From positions 1,116,001 to 1,180,000 of the forward strand of contig NZ_BMED01000002.1 of NCBI RefSeq assembly GCF_014636315.1: a stretch of DNA of 64,000 nt, given 5' to 3'. Below the pieces are notes generated by a model that saw nothing but the letters and a program-made list of their open reading frames with translations, was not told where the DNA came from and did no database searches. Each line of letters begins with the position of its first letter. Within the stretch, counting starts at the first letter, position 1. The DNA comes from Parundibacterium terreum (GTDB lineage: Bacteria; Pseudomonadota; Gammaproteobacteria; Burkholderiales; Burkholderiaceae_D). This document shows, in pieces, positions 47,837-57,674 of the stretch. The translations under genes were made by a program, and so were the position numbers.

Positions 47837-49156
47837 TTACTTGTTGGCTTTCTCGAACTTGTCTAGTAACTCATTGCCGCGCAGTACCGCCGCATCCAGT
47901 GCTTCCTTGGCAGTTTTCTTGCCGCTCCACACCGCTTCCAGCTCCTCATCCATCACGGTGCGAATCTGCACGAAATTGCCGAGGCGCACACCACGGGATT
48001 TGTCCGTGGTCTTGACGATCATCTGTTGCACGGCGACGCCCGGGCCAGGGTTCTTTTCATAGAATCCGGATTTCTTGGTCAACTCATAGGCTGCCGTCGT
48101 GATCGGCAGGTAGCCTGTCTCCTGATGCCACTTGGCCTGCACTTCCGGCTGCGACAGGAATTTGTAGAACTTCGCTACGCCTTTGTATTCTTCCGTTTTC
48201 TTGCCGCTCATGGTCCACAGCGAAGCACCGCCTATGATGGTGTTTTGCGGAGCACCCGCTACGTCCGAATAGTAGGGCAAGGGAGCGACAGCGAATTTGA
48301 ACTTGGCATTCTTGGCGATATTGCCGTAAGCAGAGCTGGACGAAGTCAGCATGCCGCATTCGCCGGAATAGAATTTTGCCTCTGGTTCATTCTTGCGGCC
48401 GGCATAGGTGAAGTAGCCCTGCTTGGCCCAGTTCGCCATGTTTTCTATATGTTTCACATGCAAAGGGCTGTTGAACTTCAGGCGCGCATCCAGTCCGCCG
48501 AAACCGTTGGCTTTGGAAGCAAACTCCACGTTATGCCAGGCAGAAAAGCTTTCCAGGTGCACCCAGGTTTGCCAGCCTGTCGTGAAACCGCATTTTTCTC
48601 CATTGGCTTTCAGGCGCGCCGCAGCAGCAACCACTTCCTGCCACGTCGCCGGAGCCTTGGAAGGGTCCATGCCCGCCTTGGCGAACATGTCCTTGTTATA
48701 GTAGAACACGGTGGTGGAGCTATTGAACGGGAAGGAAACCAGCTCGCCTTTTGGTGACGCGTAATAGCCGGCAACCGCGGGAATGTACACGCTGGCATCG
48801 AATTTTTCGCCAGCGATCTTCATCACTTCCGACACCGGCTTGATCGCGCCTTTGGAGTACATCATCGTTGCAGTACCGACCTCAAATACTTGCAGGATAT
48901 TCGGTGCATTGCCGGCACGGTAGGCGGCAATGGCGCCGGCCATCGCTTCGTCATAGCTGCCTTTGTAGACGGGCACGACCTTGTATTCTGTCTGCCCCTT
49001 GTTGAACTGGTCTGCCAGCGCATTCACACGGTCGCCCAGCGCACCGGTCATCGAATGCCACCAGCTGATTTCCGTCACCGCATGGGCCGAACCGGCGGTC
49101 ATGGTCATCGTCAACATCGCAGTGGCGGCAGCAAAGGAGCTGAATTTGAATTTCAT
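47837..49156 (-). CDS. ugpB: sn-Glycerol-3-phosphate periplasmic binding protein
   Basis: 439 residues (E. coli 438). Signal peptide cut near S-A-H-A (about residue 26). Then V-T-E-I-S-W-W-H-S-M, family blocks Q-F-N-K-G-Q-T-E-Y-K-V-V-P-V-Y-K-G-S-Y and the C-terminal G-V-R-L-G-N-F-V-Q-I-R. Captures glycerol-3-phosphate and glycerophosphodiesters. First gene of the ugp operon. In E. coli the operon answers to phosphate starvation (PhoB), but I found only half of a Pho box upstream. Confidence 0.95.
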   Translation of the reverse strand: MKFKFSSFAAATAMLTMTMTAGSAHAVTEISWWHSMTGALGDRVNALADQFNKGQTEYKVVPVYKGSYDEAMAGAIAAYRAGNAPNILQVFEVGTATMMYSKGAIKPVSEVMKIAGEKFDASVYIPAVAGYYASPKGELVSFPFNSSTTVFYYNKDMFAKAGMDPSKAPATWQEVVAAAARLKANGEKCGFTTGWQTWVHLESFSAWHNVEFASKANGFGGLDARLKFNSPLHVKHIENMANWAKQGYFTYAGRKNEPEAKFYSGECGMLTSSSSAYGNIAKNAKFKFAVAPLPYYSDVAGAPQNTIIGGASLWTMSGKKTEEYKGVAKFYKFLSQPEVQAKWHQETGYLPITTAAYELTKKSGFYEKNPGPGVAVQQMIVKTTDKSRGVRLGNFVQIRTVMDEELEAVWSGKKTAKEALDAAVLRGNELLDKFEKANK

Positions 49157-49542
49157 CGTCTATCCCCGGGAATGGTGGTGGCGGCTTGCTAACGGGACGC
49201 TGCAGGCTGCTGCGAAGTCATCGGAGGCTTGCTGGCCAGTTTGAGACTAAAGCGCAAAGTACAGAGACCTTCACAAAATGCCGCCTATTTTATGTATATA
49301 TTGTGACAACCGCGCTACGATAGCATCTGATCAAGCGTATGTGTACAGATACCAATATAATTCCCTCTTGCGACGCACAATCGCCACACAATCACAACAT
49401 CGCCCGCATGCCTGTGTCGGATAGCGTCTTCATTCAAGGCGATATTTCTTGCTAAATTTTTATCGCTTTTTTTTATCACTCTTTTATAACTGTAGCTGCG
49501 CACTAAGCTGTTGCCGAACCTGTATCCGAATCTATCTCTATT
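49157..49542. other. Divergent ugpB-ubiA intergenic region
   Basis: 386 bases with promoters for both genes. An AT-rich stretch lies at about 49440-49490 (near ubiA), and GTTGTCAC on the minus strand near 49303-49310 recalls half of a Pho box. No small gene or terminator could be supported. Confidence 0.4.
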
Positions 49543-50424
49543 ATGTCAGCCATCATTAGCATGCCGTTTTCCACCCGACTTGGCCATTACTTCAGACTGG
49601 TGCGTCTGAACAAACCGATAGGCATCGTATTATTGCTGTGGCCCACGCTGAATGCGCTATGGCTGGCCTCGGACGGCAAGCCGGACTGGAAGCTGGTCGT
49701 CATTTTTACCCTGGGCACGATATTGATGCGCTCTGCCGGTTGTGCCATCAACGATTACGCGGACAGGGATTTCGACAAGCACGTGAAGCGCACTGCCGAA
49801 CGTCCACTCACCAGCGGCAAGATTGCCGGCTGGGAGGCGCTGATGATCGCCGCCGCGCTGTCCGTGATTTCTTTTGCGCTGATCCTGCCTCTGAATACGC
49901 TGACCAAGCAGCTATCCGTATTGGCAGTGCTGATCGCCGGCAGCTATCCCTATTTCAAGCGTTTTTTTGCAATACCGCAGGCCTATCTCGGCATCGCTTT
50001 CGGTTTCGGTATTCCCATGGGATTTGCGGCGGTCCAGAACCAAGTGCCCGCCGCTGCCTGGATATTGCTGATCGCCAATATATTCTGGGCGGTGGCGTAT
50101 GACACCGCCTACGCGATGGTGGACAGGGACGACGACCTCAAGATAGGCATACGCACTTCGGCGATTACCTTTGGCCGCTATGACGTGCTGGCCATCATGC
50201 TTTGCTATGCGATCAGCTTTGCGCTGATCCTGCTGGTCGGCTGGCAAATGGGGCTGCGCCTGTGGTTCGTCGCCGGCATGGTCGTTGCGGCAGGCTGCGC
50301 GGTCTATCACTACACCCTGATACGCGAGCGCGACCGCATGCGCTGTTTTGCCGCGTTCCGCCACAATAACTGGCTGGGCGCTGCTATTTTTGCTGGTATC
50401 GCTATTGACTATGCGCTAAAGTAA
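49543..50424 (+). CDS. ubiA: 4-Hydroxybenzoate octaprenyltransferase
   Basis: 293 residues (E. coli 290). An integral membrane enzyme with about eight helices that joins the polyprenyl chain to 4-hydroxybenzoate in ubiquinone synthesis. Two Asp-rich diphosphate/Mg sites are visible: N-D-Y-A-D-R-D-F-D (about 66-74) and [12 protein letters not shown] (about 187-198). No ubiC is adjacent. A weak ribosome site precedes the ATG. Confidence 0.96.
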   Translation: MSAIISMPFSTRLGHYFRLVRLNKPIGIVLLLWPTLNALWLASDGKPDWKLVVIFTLGTILMRSAGCAINDYADRDFDKHVKRTAERPLTSGKIAGWEALMIAAALSVISFALILPLNTLTKQLSVLAVLIAGSYPYFKRFFAIPQAYLGIAFGFGIPMGFAAVQNQVPAAAWILLIANIFWAVAYDTAYAMVDRDDDLKIGIRTSAITFGRYDVLAIMLCYAISFALILLVGWQMGLRLWFVAGMVVAAGCAVYHYTLIRERDRMRCFAAFRHNNWLGAAIFAGIAIDYALK

Positions 50425-50478
50425 GGCTTAGTATTTTTGCATGCATTAACTTTCCATCTTTTACTGAAAGGGCACACC

Positions 50479-50787
50479 ATGAGTTCCGCAGACAACGCCA
50501 AGGAGAAATTGATGAGCGACCTGAACCAGATCATTAAAGATGCAGAAGCATTGCTGCAAACTTCCGAGCAACAGACCGGAGAAGGCTTCAAGGCTGCCAA
50601 GGCCAAGTTTGAGGCGACACTCAAAAATGCCAAGGAAGAGGTCATCCGCCTGGAAGAGGCTGTCGTCACAAGGACCAAGGATGCCGCCCGCGCCACGGAC
50701 GAATACGTGAAAGACAATCCCTGGCAATCTGCCGGCGTCGCAGCCGGCGTAGGCCTGCTGATAGGTCTGCTGATAGGCCGTAAATAA
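50479..50787 (+). CDS. ElaB/YqjD-family (DUF883) membrane-anchored protein
   Basis: 102 residues from ATG 50479 (GAAAGGG upstream). A long amphipathic helix (about 8-75, rich in K, E and A) is followed by D-N-P-W-Q-S-A-G-V-A-A-G-V-G-L-L-I-G-L-L-I-G-R-K, the C-terminal membrane helix typical of YqjD and ElaB. E. coli YqjD anchors ribosomes to the inner membrane in stationary phase. It leads the yqjD-yqjE-yqjK group, as in E. coli. Confidence 0.93.
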   Translation: MSSADNAKEKLMSDLNQIIKDAEALLQTSEQQTGEGFKAAKAKFEATLKNAKEEVIRLEEAVVTRTKDAARATDEYVKDNPWQSAGVAAGVGLLIGLLIGRK

Positions 50788-50792
50788 TACGG

Positions 50793-51188
50793 ATGGCGAT
50801 ATTTGAGTCGATAGGCCGTCTGGCGACGACGCTGCTGGATATCCTGCATACCCGGTTGGAACTGGTATCCGTCGAGGTAGAAGAAGAACTGGCACGCTAT
50901 GCGACCTATCTGGTGGTCGTACTGATTGCCATGTTTTGCGCCGGTATCGCCGTGCTGATCGGCATCTTGCTGATCATTGCGCTGTTTTGGGACAGCTACC
51001 GCTTCCAGGTATTGCTGGCGCTGATCGTGGTCTTTGCCGGATCTGCGGCGGGGCTTGGCCTGTGGCTGCGCCAGGCGATACGCAGCAAACCCAGGCTGTT
51101 TGCACATACGCTGGCCGAGCTCGGCAAGGATAAATCCATGCTGCGGCCCGGCGATGCTGCAAGCACGCAGCCTGTCGCCGGGGACTAA
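50793..51188 (+). CDS. YqjE-like phage-holin-family membrane protein
   Basis: 131 residues. An N-terminal amphipathic part is followed by two membrane helices (about 45-70 and 75-97) separated by D-S-Y-R-F-Q, and a charged C-terminus. It matches the YqjE / Holin-X superfamily, which has no proven holin role in these operons. Begins 5 bases after yqjD and ends 3 bases before yqjK. Confidence 0.88.
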   Translation: MAIFESIGRLATTLLDILHTRLELVSVEVEEELARYATYLVVVLIAMFCAGIAVLIGILLIIALFWDSYRFQVLLALIVVFAGSAAGLGLWLRQAIRSKPRLFAHTLAELGKDKSMLRPGDAASTQPVAGD

Positions 51189-51191
51189 ACT

Positions 51192-51518
51192 ATGGCAACG
51201 CCTACTCTGAATCACAGGCTCGCACAGCGGCGCATTGCGCTGCTGAAAAAAAGCGGGCAGCAGCGCAATGCGCTGCAATTGCAGGCGCTACAAGCCAGGC
51301 AGTCGCTGAGCGTGGTTGACGCGGGCTTGCGTATTGCAGGCCACGTCAAGCGGCATCCGCTGATTATTGCAGGTGTCGTTGCCGCCGCTGTCATCGTCAA
51401 ACCGAAAAAACTCTTTTCCTGGCTGAACAAGGGCCTGGTGGTCTGGCGTGTGTGGCAGGGGATACGGCCGAGGACCACATCTCGCGACGTGCAGAAGAAT
51501 GATCAATTTACGGATTGA
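51192..51518 (+). CDS. YqjK-like protein
   Basis: 108 residues, basic. R-L-A-Q-R-R-I-A-L-L and a hydrophobic stretch about 50-70 (H-P-L-I-I-A-G-V-V-A-A-A-V-I-V) suggest one membrane span, as in YqjK. Function unknown. Third member of the yqjDEK group. Its stop lies 5 bases before the next gene's ATG. Confidence 0.8.
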   Translation: MATPTLNHRLAQRRIALLKKSGQQRNALQLQALQARQSLSVVDAGLRIAGHVKRHPLIIAGVVAAAVIVKPKKLFSWLNKGLVVWRVWQGIRPRTTSRDVQKNDQFTD

Positions 51519-51523
51519 ATCAA

Positions 51524-51946
51524 ATGAACGAGGAAGAAAAACGCTACTTGGAGCAGCAGCTAGCCGAAAAGCACCGCTGGTTCAATAAGGGCTCCCGAAG
51601 CTGGAGCACAGCGCACCACTGGTCTCTGGGAATTTCTGCGGTGACCTCGGCATGTGCGGCGGTGGTCATCAAACTCAAGTGGCTGGAAAAAGCCTACCCC
51701 GACTTATATACCTACCGGGAAGATGCAGCAGCATTATTGGCGGCGCTAGCCACCATCATCACTGCTGTTTCCGCCGCCGGCAACTTTGGCCGAAAATGGC
51801 AAACCAACCGCATCAGCCGGGGCAAGATTGAGCGGCTACAGATAATGCTCTCCAATCCGGCGGTCAGCGCGGACACGGTACGCGAAGAACTTCTCGATGT
51901 CATGAAACGGCATGAAGAAGGCATCATCGGTACGCCAATCAAATAA
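51524..51946 (+). CDS. Two-TM protein resembling SLATT / DUF4231
   Basis: 140 residues from ATG 51524; a TTG at 51515 overlapping the yqjK stop is the alternative. A charged N-terminus with W-F-N-K-G-S-R-S-W is followed by two membrane helices (about 32-52 and 71-93), then F-G-R-K-W-Q-T-N-R and a helical tail. This layout (short basic start, two helices, W-x-x-x-R and a soluble tail) resembles SLATT-type proteins, which include pore-forming effectors of nucleotide-signalling defence. No cyclase or SLOG sensor is adjacent. Family call tentative. Confidence 0.5.
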   Translation: MNEEEKRYLEQQLAEKHRWFNKGSRSWSTAHHWSLGISAVTSACAAVVIKLKWLEKAYPDLYTYREDAAALLAALATIITAVSAAGNFGRKWQTNRISRGKIERLQIMLSNPAVSADTVREELLDVMKRHEEGIIGTPIK

Positions 51947-51984
51947 CGCAGGACTAAGAGGCTGTTGCGACTTTCAGTGGCTGG

Positions 51985-52812
51985 CTATGCCTGCTGGCCA
52001 AACTCGTCGCCCAGTTCCTTGCCACGTACCGCAGCAGCCTTGACGGCCTGCACGATAGCCTGTTTGACTCCACTAGCCTCCAGGCTGCTTAACGCAGCGT
52101 AGGTAGTCCCACCTTTGGACGTCACTTTTTCCCTCAGCACGGAGACCGCATCCGTGGATTGCGCCGCCAGCTCTGCAGCGCCGGTGAAGGTGGCAATCGC
52201 CAGTTGCGTGCCCTGCTCCGCATTCAGTCCCAGCTCCGCCGCCGCCTGCTGCATCGCTTCGATGAAGTAGAACACGTAGGCCGGTCCGCTGCCGGATACC
52301 GCCGTCACCGAATCGATCAGGGCTTCATCATCCAGCCATACCGTCGCCCCGACGGCCCGCATGATATTGTCCGCCGCCTGCCGCTGCTCGGCGCTGACAC
52401 CCGGCATCGCCACCATGCCGGTAACGCCCTTGCTGATCAGCGCAGGCGTATTCGGCATGCTGCGCACGATCGCATCATAGCCGCCCAGCCAGCGCGAGAT
52501 GTCCGCGGCCCGTATGCCTGCCGCAATAGATAGCAGCAACTGGCCGGACAAATGGGGCTGAAGCTGGCTGATGACGTCATGCAATTGCTGCGGCTTGACT
52601 GCCAGGATGATCACATCACTACCGGCCAGCGCCGCATCGATCTTCAGCGCAGTATTGACCCCGAACTGCGTCTCCATCCGCGTCAGCGATTCCTGGTTGA
52701 CATCCACCACATGGATATTGTTCGGGCTGGTCAGCTTGACCGCCAGGCCGCCCACCAGCGCGCTGGCCATATTGCCGCCGCCGATGAAACCGATTTTCAA
52801 TTCACTTTGCAT
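51985..52812 (-). CDS. proC: Pyrroline-5-carboxylate reductase
   Basis: 275 residues (E. coli 269). NAD(P)H motif I-G-F-I-G-G-G-N-M-A-S-A-L (about 7-19), V-I-L-A-V-K-P-Q, and the C-terminal signature region A-V-S-G-S-G-P-A-Y-V-F-Y-F-I-E-A-M and T-S-K-G-G-T-T. Last step of proline synthesis. Often next to yggS in proteobacteria, but here the icd gene intervenes. Confidence 0.96.
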   Translation of the reverse strand: MQSELKIGFIGGGNMASALVGGLAVKLTSPNNIHVVDVNQESLTRMETQFGVNTALKIDAALAGSDVIILAVKPQQLHDVISQLQPHLSGQLLLSIAAGIRAADISRWLGGYDAIVRSMPNTPALISKGVTGMVAMPGVSAEQRQAADNIMRAVGATVWLDDEALIDSVTAVSGSGPAYVFYFIEAMQQAAAELGLNAEQGTQLAIATFTGAAELAAQSTDAVSVLREKVTSKGGTTYAALSSLEASGVKQAIVQAVKAAAVRGKELGDEFGQQA

Positions 52813-53233
52813 GTTTTAGGCACATAAGAGATGACTTCGAGTTAACTTCGAGATGACTGATTATTTCATATGCATTGCGTATGTCTTTGTTTTTATAACA
52901 CTATTTAATAGTAACACTATCTTAAAAGCCATACCAAGGCGAGGGGCTAGCAAATTGCGGCCTGCCCCTTTGGTCGCCAACTCACTCTATCGTCCGCTAA
53001 ATTACCTGGATCACATTGTTTCAATTTCTGGCACAGGAAGAATGCCTGTCCCTCCCCGGTGACCTGCTGCTGTCCTTATTATGCAAATAACGTTGGAACA
53101 GTCTAAAATAAGCACTTTGGCTGAGGAAGCTCTCAGCACCAATAGACCAGCTGCCTGGGGCAAGGCAGACCACCACGTGCCTGGGCCAGAATATGTTAAC
53201 CACCGGGCACCGACCGCATACGAAGGAATGAAC
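52813..53233. other. proC-icd intergenic region
   Basis: 421 bases, divergent genes. It is AT-rich near 52840-52930, holds the 53030-53052 palindrome, and keeps the icd frame open for 51 codons before the chosen start (53081-53233). No similarity of that extension to known IDH N-termini is apparent, so I treat it as leader. Confidence 0.45.
53030..53052. repeat. Short palindromic repeat-like element
   Basis: GGCACAGG (53030-53037), 7-base spacer, CCTGTCCC (53045-53052), one mismatch. Six-frame reading gives G-T-G-R-M-P-V-P-P on one strand and G-T-G-I-L-P-V-P on the other. I recall these peptides from dispersed palindromes in several bacterial phyla. Confidence 0.4.
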
Positions 53234-55465
53234 ATGGCAACACAAAAATCAAAAATCATCTACACGCTGACAGATGAGGCGCCACTGCTGGCGACGTACT
53301 CGCTGCTGCCCATCATCAAAAAATTCACCGCGCCAGCCGGTGTTGACGTTGTTGCCAGTGATATTTCAGTCGCAGCAAGGGTGTTGGCCGAATTTCCGGA
53401 ATACCTGAGCGACGACCAGAAAGTACCGAACACTTTGGCCGAACTGGGCGCGCTGACGCAGCATCCAGACACCAATATCATCAAATTGCCTAATATCAGC
53501 GCATCGGTCGCCCAGCTGATGGCCTGCGTGCGCGAGCTGCAAAGCCGCGGTTACAAGCTGCCCGATTATCCTGAAGATCCGAAGACCGATGCCGACAAGG
53601 CACTCAAGGCCCGCTACGGCAAATGCATAGGCAGCTCGGTCAACCCAGTGCTGCGCGAAGGTAACTCCGACCGCCGCGCCCCGAAAGCCGTGAAAGAGTT
53701 CGCGCGCAAGCACCCGCATTCCATGGGCGAATGGAGCCAGGCATCGCGCACCCACGTGTCCCACATGCACCATGGCGATTTTTACCATGGTGAAAAATCG
53801 ATGACACTGGACCGTGCCCGCGACGTCAAAATGGAATTGCTCACCAGCTCAGGCAAGACCATCGTGCTCAAGCCTAAGGTAGCACTGCAAGCCGGCGAAA
53901 TCATCGACAGCATGTTCATGAGCAAAAAAGCGCTGCTGGAGTTCTATGAGAAGGAGCTGGAAGACGCGCACAAGACCGGAGTGATGTTCTCGCTGCACGT
54001 CAAGGCGACCATGATGAAGGTCTCCCACCCTATCGTGTTCGGCCACTGCGTGCGGATTTTCTACAAGGAAGCCTTCGCCAAGCACGCCGCACTGTTCGAA
54101 GAACTGGGCGTCAATGTCAACAACGGCATGGTCAACCTGTATGACAAGATCGAAACGCTGCCTGCATCCAAGCGCGAAGAAATCCTGAAAGACCTGCACG
54201 CTTGCCACGAACACCGTCCTGAACTGGCGATGGTCGATTCAGCCAAAGGCATCACCAATTTCCATTCGCCTAATGACGTGATTGTCGATGCATCGATGCC
54301 AGCCATGATCCGTATCGGCGGCAAGATGTGGGGTGCCGATGGCCGTCCGAAAGACGCCAAGGCCGTGATGCCGGAAAGCACCTTTGCCCGCATCTACCAG
54401 GAAATGATCAACTTCTGCAAATGGCATGGCAACTTTGACCCGCGCACTATGGGTACCGTACCTAACGTCGGCCTGATGGCACAGCAAGCAGAAGAATACG
54501 GTTCGCACGACAAAACGTTTGAAGTTCCGGAAGCCGGCGTCGCCAACATCGTCGACCTCGCCACTGGCGAAGTGCTGCTGACACAGAACGTGGAAGAAGG
54601 CGACATCTGGCGCATGTGCCAGGTCAAGGACGCACCGATACGCGACTGGGTCAAACTGGCCGTCACCCGCGCCCGCAACTCCGGCATGCCGGCAGTATTC
54701 TGGCTCGACCCATACCGTCCGCATGAAAACGAAGTGATCAAGAAGGTTCAGGTCTATCTGAAGGATCACGATACGAATGGCCTGGATATCCAGATCATGT
54801 CGCAAGTGCGCGCGATGCGCTACACGCTGGAGCGCGTAGCCCGCGGCCTGGACACCATTTCGGTAACCGGCAACATCCTGCGCGACTATCTGACTGACCT
54901 GTTCCCTATCATGGAACTGGGCACCAGCGCCAAAATGCTGTCCATCGTGCCGTTGATGGCCGGCGGCGGAATGTACGAAACAGGCGCAGGCGGATCGGCT
55001 CCCAAACATGTCAAGCAACTGGTGGAAGAAAATCACCTGCGCTGGGATTCCCTGGGTGAGTTCCTGGCTCTGGCGGTATCGCTGGAAGACATGGGCATCA
55101 AGACCGGCAACGCCAAGGCCAAGGTGTTGGCCAAGACGCTGGATGAAGCCACCGGCAAGCTGCTGGACAATAACCAGTCACCTTCGCCACGTACCGGCGA
55201 ACTCGACAATCGCGGCAGCCATTTCTATCTGACCCTGTACTGGGCGCAGGCGCTGGCAGCGCAGACAGATGACGCGGAACTGAAGGCGTATTTCACGCCA
55301 GTGGCTAAGGCACTGGCTGAGAATGAGGCCAAGATCATCGCTGAGCTGAAAGACGTGCAAGGCAAGGAAATGGATATCGGCGGCTACTACCTGCCCGACC
55401 CAGTGAAAACCGAAGCAGTCATGCGTCCGAGCGCAAGCTTCAACGCAGTATTGGCCTCCATGTAA
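53234..55465 (+). CDS. icd: Isocitrate dehydrogenase, monomeric NADP type
   Basis: 743 residues from ATG 53234, with AAGGA 6 bases upstream; monomeric IDHs are about 740. Oxidises isocitrate to 2-oxoglutarate in the TCA cycle, using NADP. Typical blocks: [41 protein letters not shown], and the C-terminal [14 protein letters not shown]. It differs entirely in sequence from the dimeric E. coli enzyme. Three hairpins follow the stop. Confidence 0.97.
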   Translation: MATQKSKIIYTLTDEAPLLATYSLLPIIKKFTAPAGVDVVASDISVAARVLAEFPEYLSDDQKVPNTLAELGALTQHPDTNIIKLPNISASVAQLMACVRELQSRGYKLPDYPEDPKTDADKALKARYGKCIGSSVNPVLREGNSDRRAPKAVKEFARKHPHSMGEWSQASRTHVSHMHHGDFYHGEKSMTLDRARDVKMELLTSSGKTIVLKPKVALQAGEIIDSMFMSKKALLEFYEKELEDAHKTGVMFSLHVKATMMKVSHPIVFGHCVRIFYKEAFAKHAALFEELGVNVNNGMVNLYDKIETLPASKREEILKDLHACHEHRPELAMVDSAKGITNFHSPNDVIVDASMPAMIRIGGKMWGADGRPKDAKAVMPESTFARIYQEMINFCKWHGNFDPRTMGTVPNVGLMAQQAEEYGSHDKTFEVPEAGVANIVDLATGEVLLTQNVEEGDIWRMCQVKDAPIRDWVKLAVTRARNSGMPAVFWLDPYRPHENEVIKKVQVYLKDHDTNGLDIQIMSQVRAMRYTLERVARGLDTISVTGNILRDYLTDLFPIMELGTSAKMLSIVPLMAGGGMYETGAGGSAPKHVKQLVEENHLRWDSLGEFLALAVSLEDMGIKTGNAKAKVLAKTLDEATGKLLDNNQSPSPRTGELDNRGSHFYLTLYWAQALAAQTDDAELKAYFTPVAKALAENEAKIIAELKDVQGKEMDIGGYYLPDPVKTEAVMRPSASFNAVLASM

Positions 55466-55477
55466 TAAAGCCGGAAT

Positions 55478-55579
55478 GAACAGTGCAGCGGGCAACGCTG
55501 CACTGTTCGCAAAGTGTCCGTGGCGCATTGCAGCGCGCCACGGACAACCTGGCTGCCAGCCATGCAGATGGCTGGCAGC
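55478..55579 (+). terminator. Array of three strong stem-loops after icd
   Basis: Stem 1: 55478-55490 with 55496-55508 (13 bp). Stem 2: 55516-55526 with 55535-55545 (11 bp). Stem 3: 55552-55562 with 55569-55579 (11 bp). All are perfect, packed end to end, and none is followed by a T-tract. They may act together as a terminator or protect the icd 3' end. Confidence 0.65.
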
Positions 55580-55665
55580 AGCCTAAGCTGTGCTGCAAGT
55601 CAAATCAAATATCTCAAACGAATTTCAATCATGCCGCCAATGCCGGCATAGCCTGAACCTGCGTT

Positions 55666-56382
55666 TTACAAGTTCTTGGCGTAATCCCTCTTTCCGAATA
55701 TTGCAGTTCCTATCCTGACGATGGTACTACCTTCGGCAATGGCCGCCCGCATATCCGCGCTCATGCCCATGGACAAGGTATCCAGCGGCAAACCCTCAGC
55801 GCGCATCGCTTCCTGTAATTGACGCAGCGCTGCAAACGGCAAACGTTGCGTAACAGCATCATCCGTAGGTTCCGGCACAGCCATCAAACCACGTAGGCGC
55901 AAACCGGGTAGTGACGCAATTTTAAGGGCTAACCCCAGTGCTTCATCTGGTGCAACACCACTCTTGCTGGCCTCACCACTAATGTTTATTTGCAAACAAA
56001 TATTCAATGGCGGCAGATTCGAGGGCCGCTGTTCAGATAGCCTTACTGCAATCTTTTCCCTATCCACTGAGTGGACCCAGGAAAAATGCTCGGCTATCTG
56101 GCGGGTCTTATTGCTTTGTATGGGGCCAATGAAGTGCCATTCCAGCGCAAGCTCGGGCGCCAGCGTAGCGACGGCCACCATCTTGTCCATCGCTTCCTGC
56201 ACGTAGTTCTCGCCGAAGGCTCGCTGGCCGGCTCTGGCGGCTTCCACTACCTGCTGCGGACTGCAGGTCTTGGAAACGGCCAGCAGGGCAACCTGCGTCG
56301 CCGGGCGATCCGCTGCCTGGCAGGCAGCAGACAATTCATCCTGCACAGTTTGCAAGTTGTCAGATATGGAGTTTGAGGACAT
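55666..56382 (-). CDS. yggS: YggS/PROSC-family pyridoxal phosphate-binding protein
   Basis: 238 residues from ATG 56382; a longer frame to 56424 lacks a good site. The PLP lysine lies in L-L-A-V-S-K-T-C (about residue 36). G-E-N-Y-V-Q-E, L-E-W-H-F-I-G-P-I-Q-S-N-K, I-N-I-S-G-E and S-M-G-M-S-A-D-M are the family blocks. Binds PLP and maintains B6 balance rather than catalysing a known reaction. Divergent from pilT, a common arrangement. Confidence 0.95.
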   Translation of the reverse strand: MSSNSISDNLQTVQDELSAACQAADRPATQVALLAVSKTCSPQQVVEAARAGQRAFGENYVQEAMDKMVAVATLAPELALEWHFIGPIQSNKTRQIAEHFSWVHSVDREKIAVRLSEQRPSNLPPLNICLQINISGEASKSGVAPDEALGLALKIASLPGLRLRGLMAVPEPTDDAVTQRLPFAALRQLQEAMRAEGLPLDTLSMGMSADMRAAIAEGSTIVRIGTAIFGKRDYAKNL

Positions 56383-56544
56383 AATCAGGGTTACTTCTAG
56401 TACATTATTTTGGCGGGGCAGCAAACCACCCGGCGTGTTGTGGAATTGCAGTCGGCAGTTTCATCGCACGAAGGCATTTGGCTGAGCTTTAGTCTCGCTT
56501 CGCCCGCATACAGTCATTCTTCTTAATCGACATCGGAATTATAA

Positions 56545-57588
56545 ATGGACATTTCAGAACTACTCGCATTTTCGGTCAAGAACAACGCTTCCGATCTCCA
56601 TTTATCCTCAGGCCTGCCACCAATGATACGTGTGCACGGCGACGTACGCCGTATCAACCTGCCGCCACTGGAACACAAGGATGTCCATTCACTGATCTAT
56701 GACATCATGAATGACTCGCAGCGCAAAGCCTATGAAGAAGTGCTGGAGTGCGATTTTTCTTTTTCCATCCCCGGCCTGGCTCGCTTCCGTGTCAATGCAT
56801 TCAACCAGGAACGCGGCGCCGCAGCGGTCATGCGTACCATTCCATCCAAGATTCTGAGCCTGGAACAACTGAACGCACCCAAGATCTTTGCCGAGCTGGC
56901 GATGAAGCCGCGCGGACTGGTACTGGTCACCGGTCCTACGGGTTCCGGTAAATCGACTACGCTGGCAGCGATGGTCAACCATCTGAATGAAAATGAATAC
57001 GGCCATATCCTGACTGTGGAAGATCCTATCGAATTCGTACATGAGTCGAAGAAATGCCTGATCAACCAGCGCGAAGTCGGCCCGCATACGATGTCCTTCC
57101 AGAATGCGCTGCGCTCAGCACTGCGTGAAGATCCTGATGCGATCCTGGTCGGCGAGTTGCGCGATCTGGAAACCATACGCCTGGCGCTGACCGCAGCGGA
57201 AACCGGTCACTTGGTGTTCGGCACGCTGCATACATCATCTGCTGCAAAGACCATTGACCGTATTGTCGACGTTTTCCCGGCGGAAGAAAAAGAAATGGTG
57301 CGGTCGATGCTGTCCGAATCACTGCAGGCCGTTATTTCGCAAACGCTGCTGAAGACCAAGGATGGCGGTGGCCGTGTGGCCGCGCATGAGATCATGCTGG
57401 GCACGCCGGCGATCCGTAACCTGATCCGTGAAGCAAAAATTGCGCAGATGTATTCCGCGATACAGACCGGCAGCAATATCGGCATGCAGACACTGGATCA
57501 GAACCTGACCGACCTGGTACGCAGGAATGCAATTTCTGCTGCGACTGCACGTGCGGCAGCGAAAATACCGGACAACTTCCCCGGCTAA
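56545..57588 (+). CDS. pilT: Type IV pilus retraction ATPase PilT
   Basis: 347 residues (Pseudomonas 344). An N-terminal PAS-like domain (about 1-100, D-L-H-L-S-S-G-L-P-P) precedes an AAA+ motor with Walker A G-P-T-G-S-G-K-S-T-T, Asp box V-E-D-P-I-E-F-V-H, Walker B D-A-I-L-V-G-E-L-R-D, His box and the C-terminal A-I-R-N-L-I-R-E retraction motif. Drives pilus depolymerisation for twitching. Followed by pilU. Confidence 0.97.
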   Translation: MDISELLAFSVKNNASDLHLSSGLPPMIRVHGDVRRINLPPLEHKDVHSLIYDIMNDSQRKAYEEVLECDFSFSIPGLARFRVNAFNQERGAAAVMRTIPSKILSLEQLNAPKIFAELAMKPRGLVLVTGPTGSGKSTTLAAMVNHLNENEYGHILTVEDPIEFVHESKKCLINQREVGPHTMSFQNALRSALREDPDAILVGELRDLETIRLALTAAETGHLVFGTLHTSSAAKTIDRIVDVFPAEEKEMVRSMLSESLQAVISQTLLKTKDGGGRVAAHEIMLGTPAIRNLIREAKIAQMYSAIQTGSNIGMQTLDQNLTDLVRRNAISAATARAAAKIPDNFPG

Positions 57589-57674
57589 TTATCCCGCCGG
57601 CAACGGACCATCCGGCAGCCGGCTCCGCATCAACGAATAACGCTTTACGCTTATAGAAAAAGGCTCTGGGAAAC

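Noticed and set aside
49286..49312. Pho box upstream of ugpB
   Set aside because: Only one half (GTTGTCAC, minus strand) resembles the consensus; the second half matches 3 of 7 positions.
53081..53233. 51-codon in-frame extension upstream of icd
   Set aside because: The ATG at 53234 has a good ribosome site and gives the family length; the extension has no similarity that I recognise.
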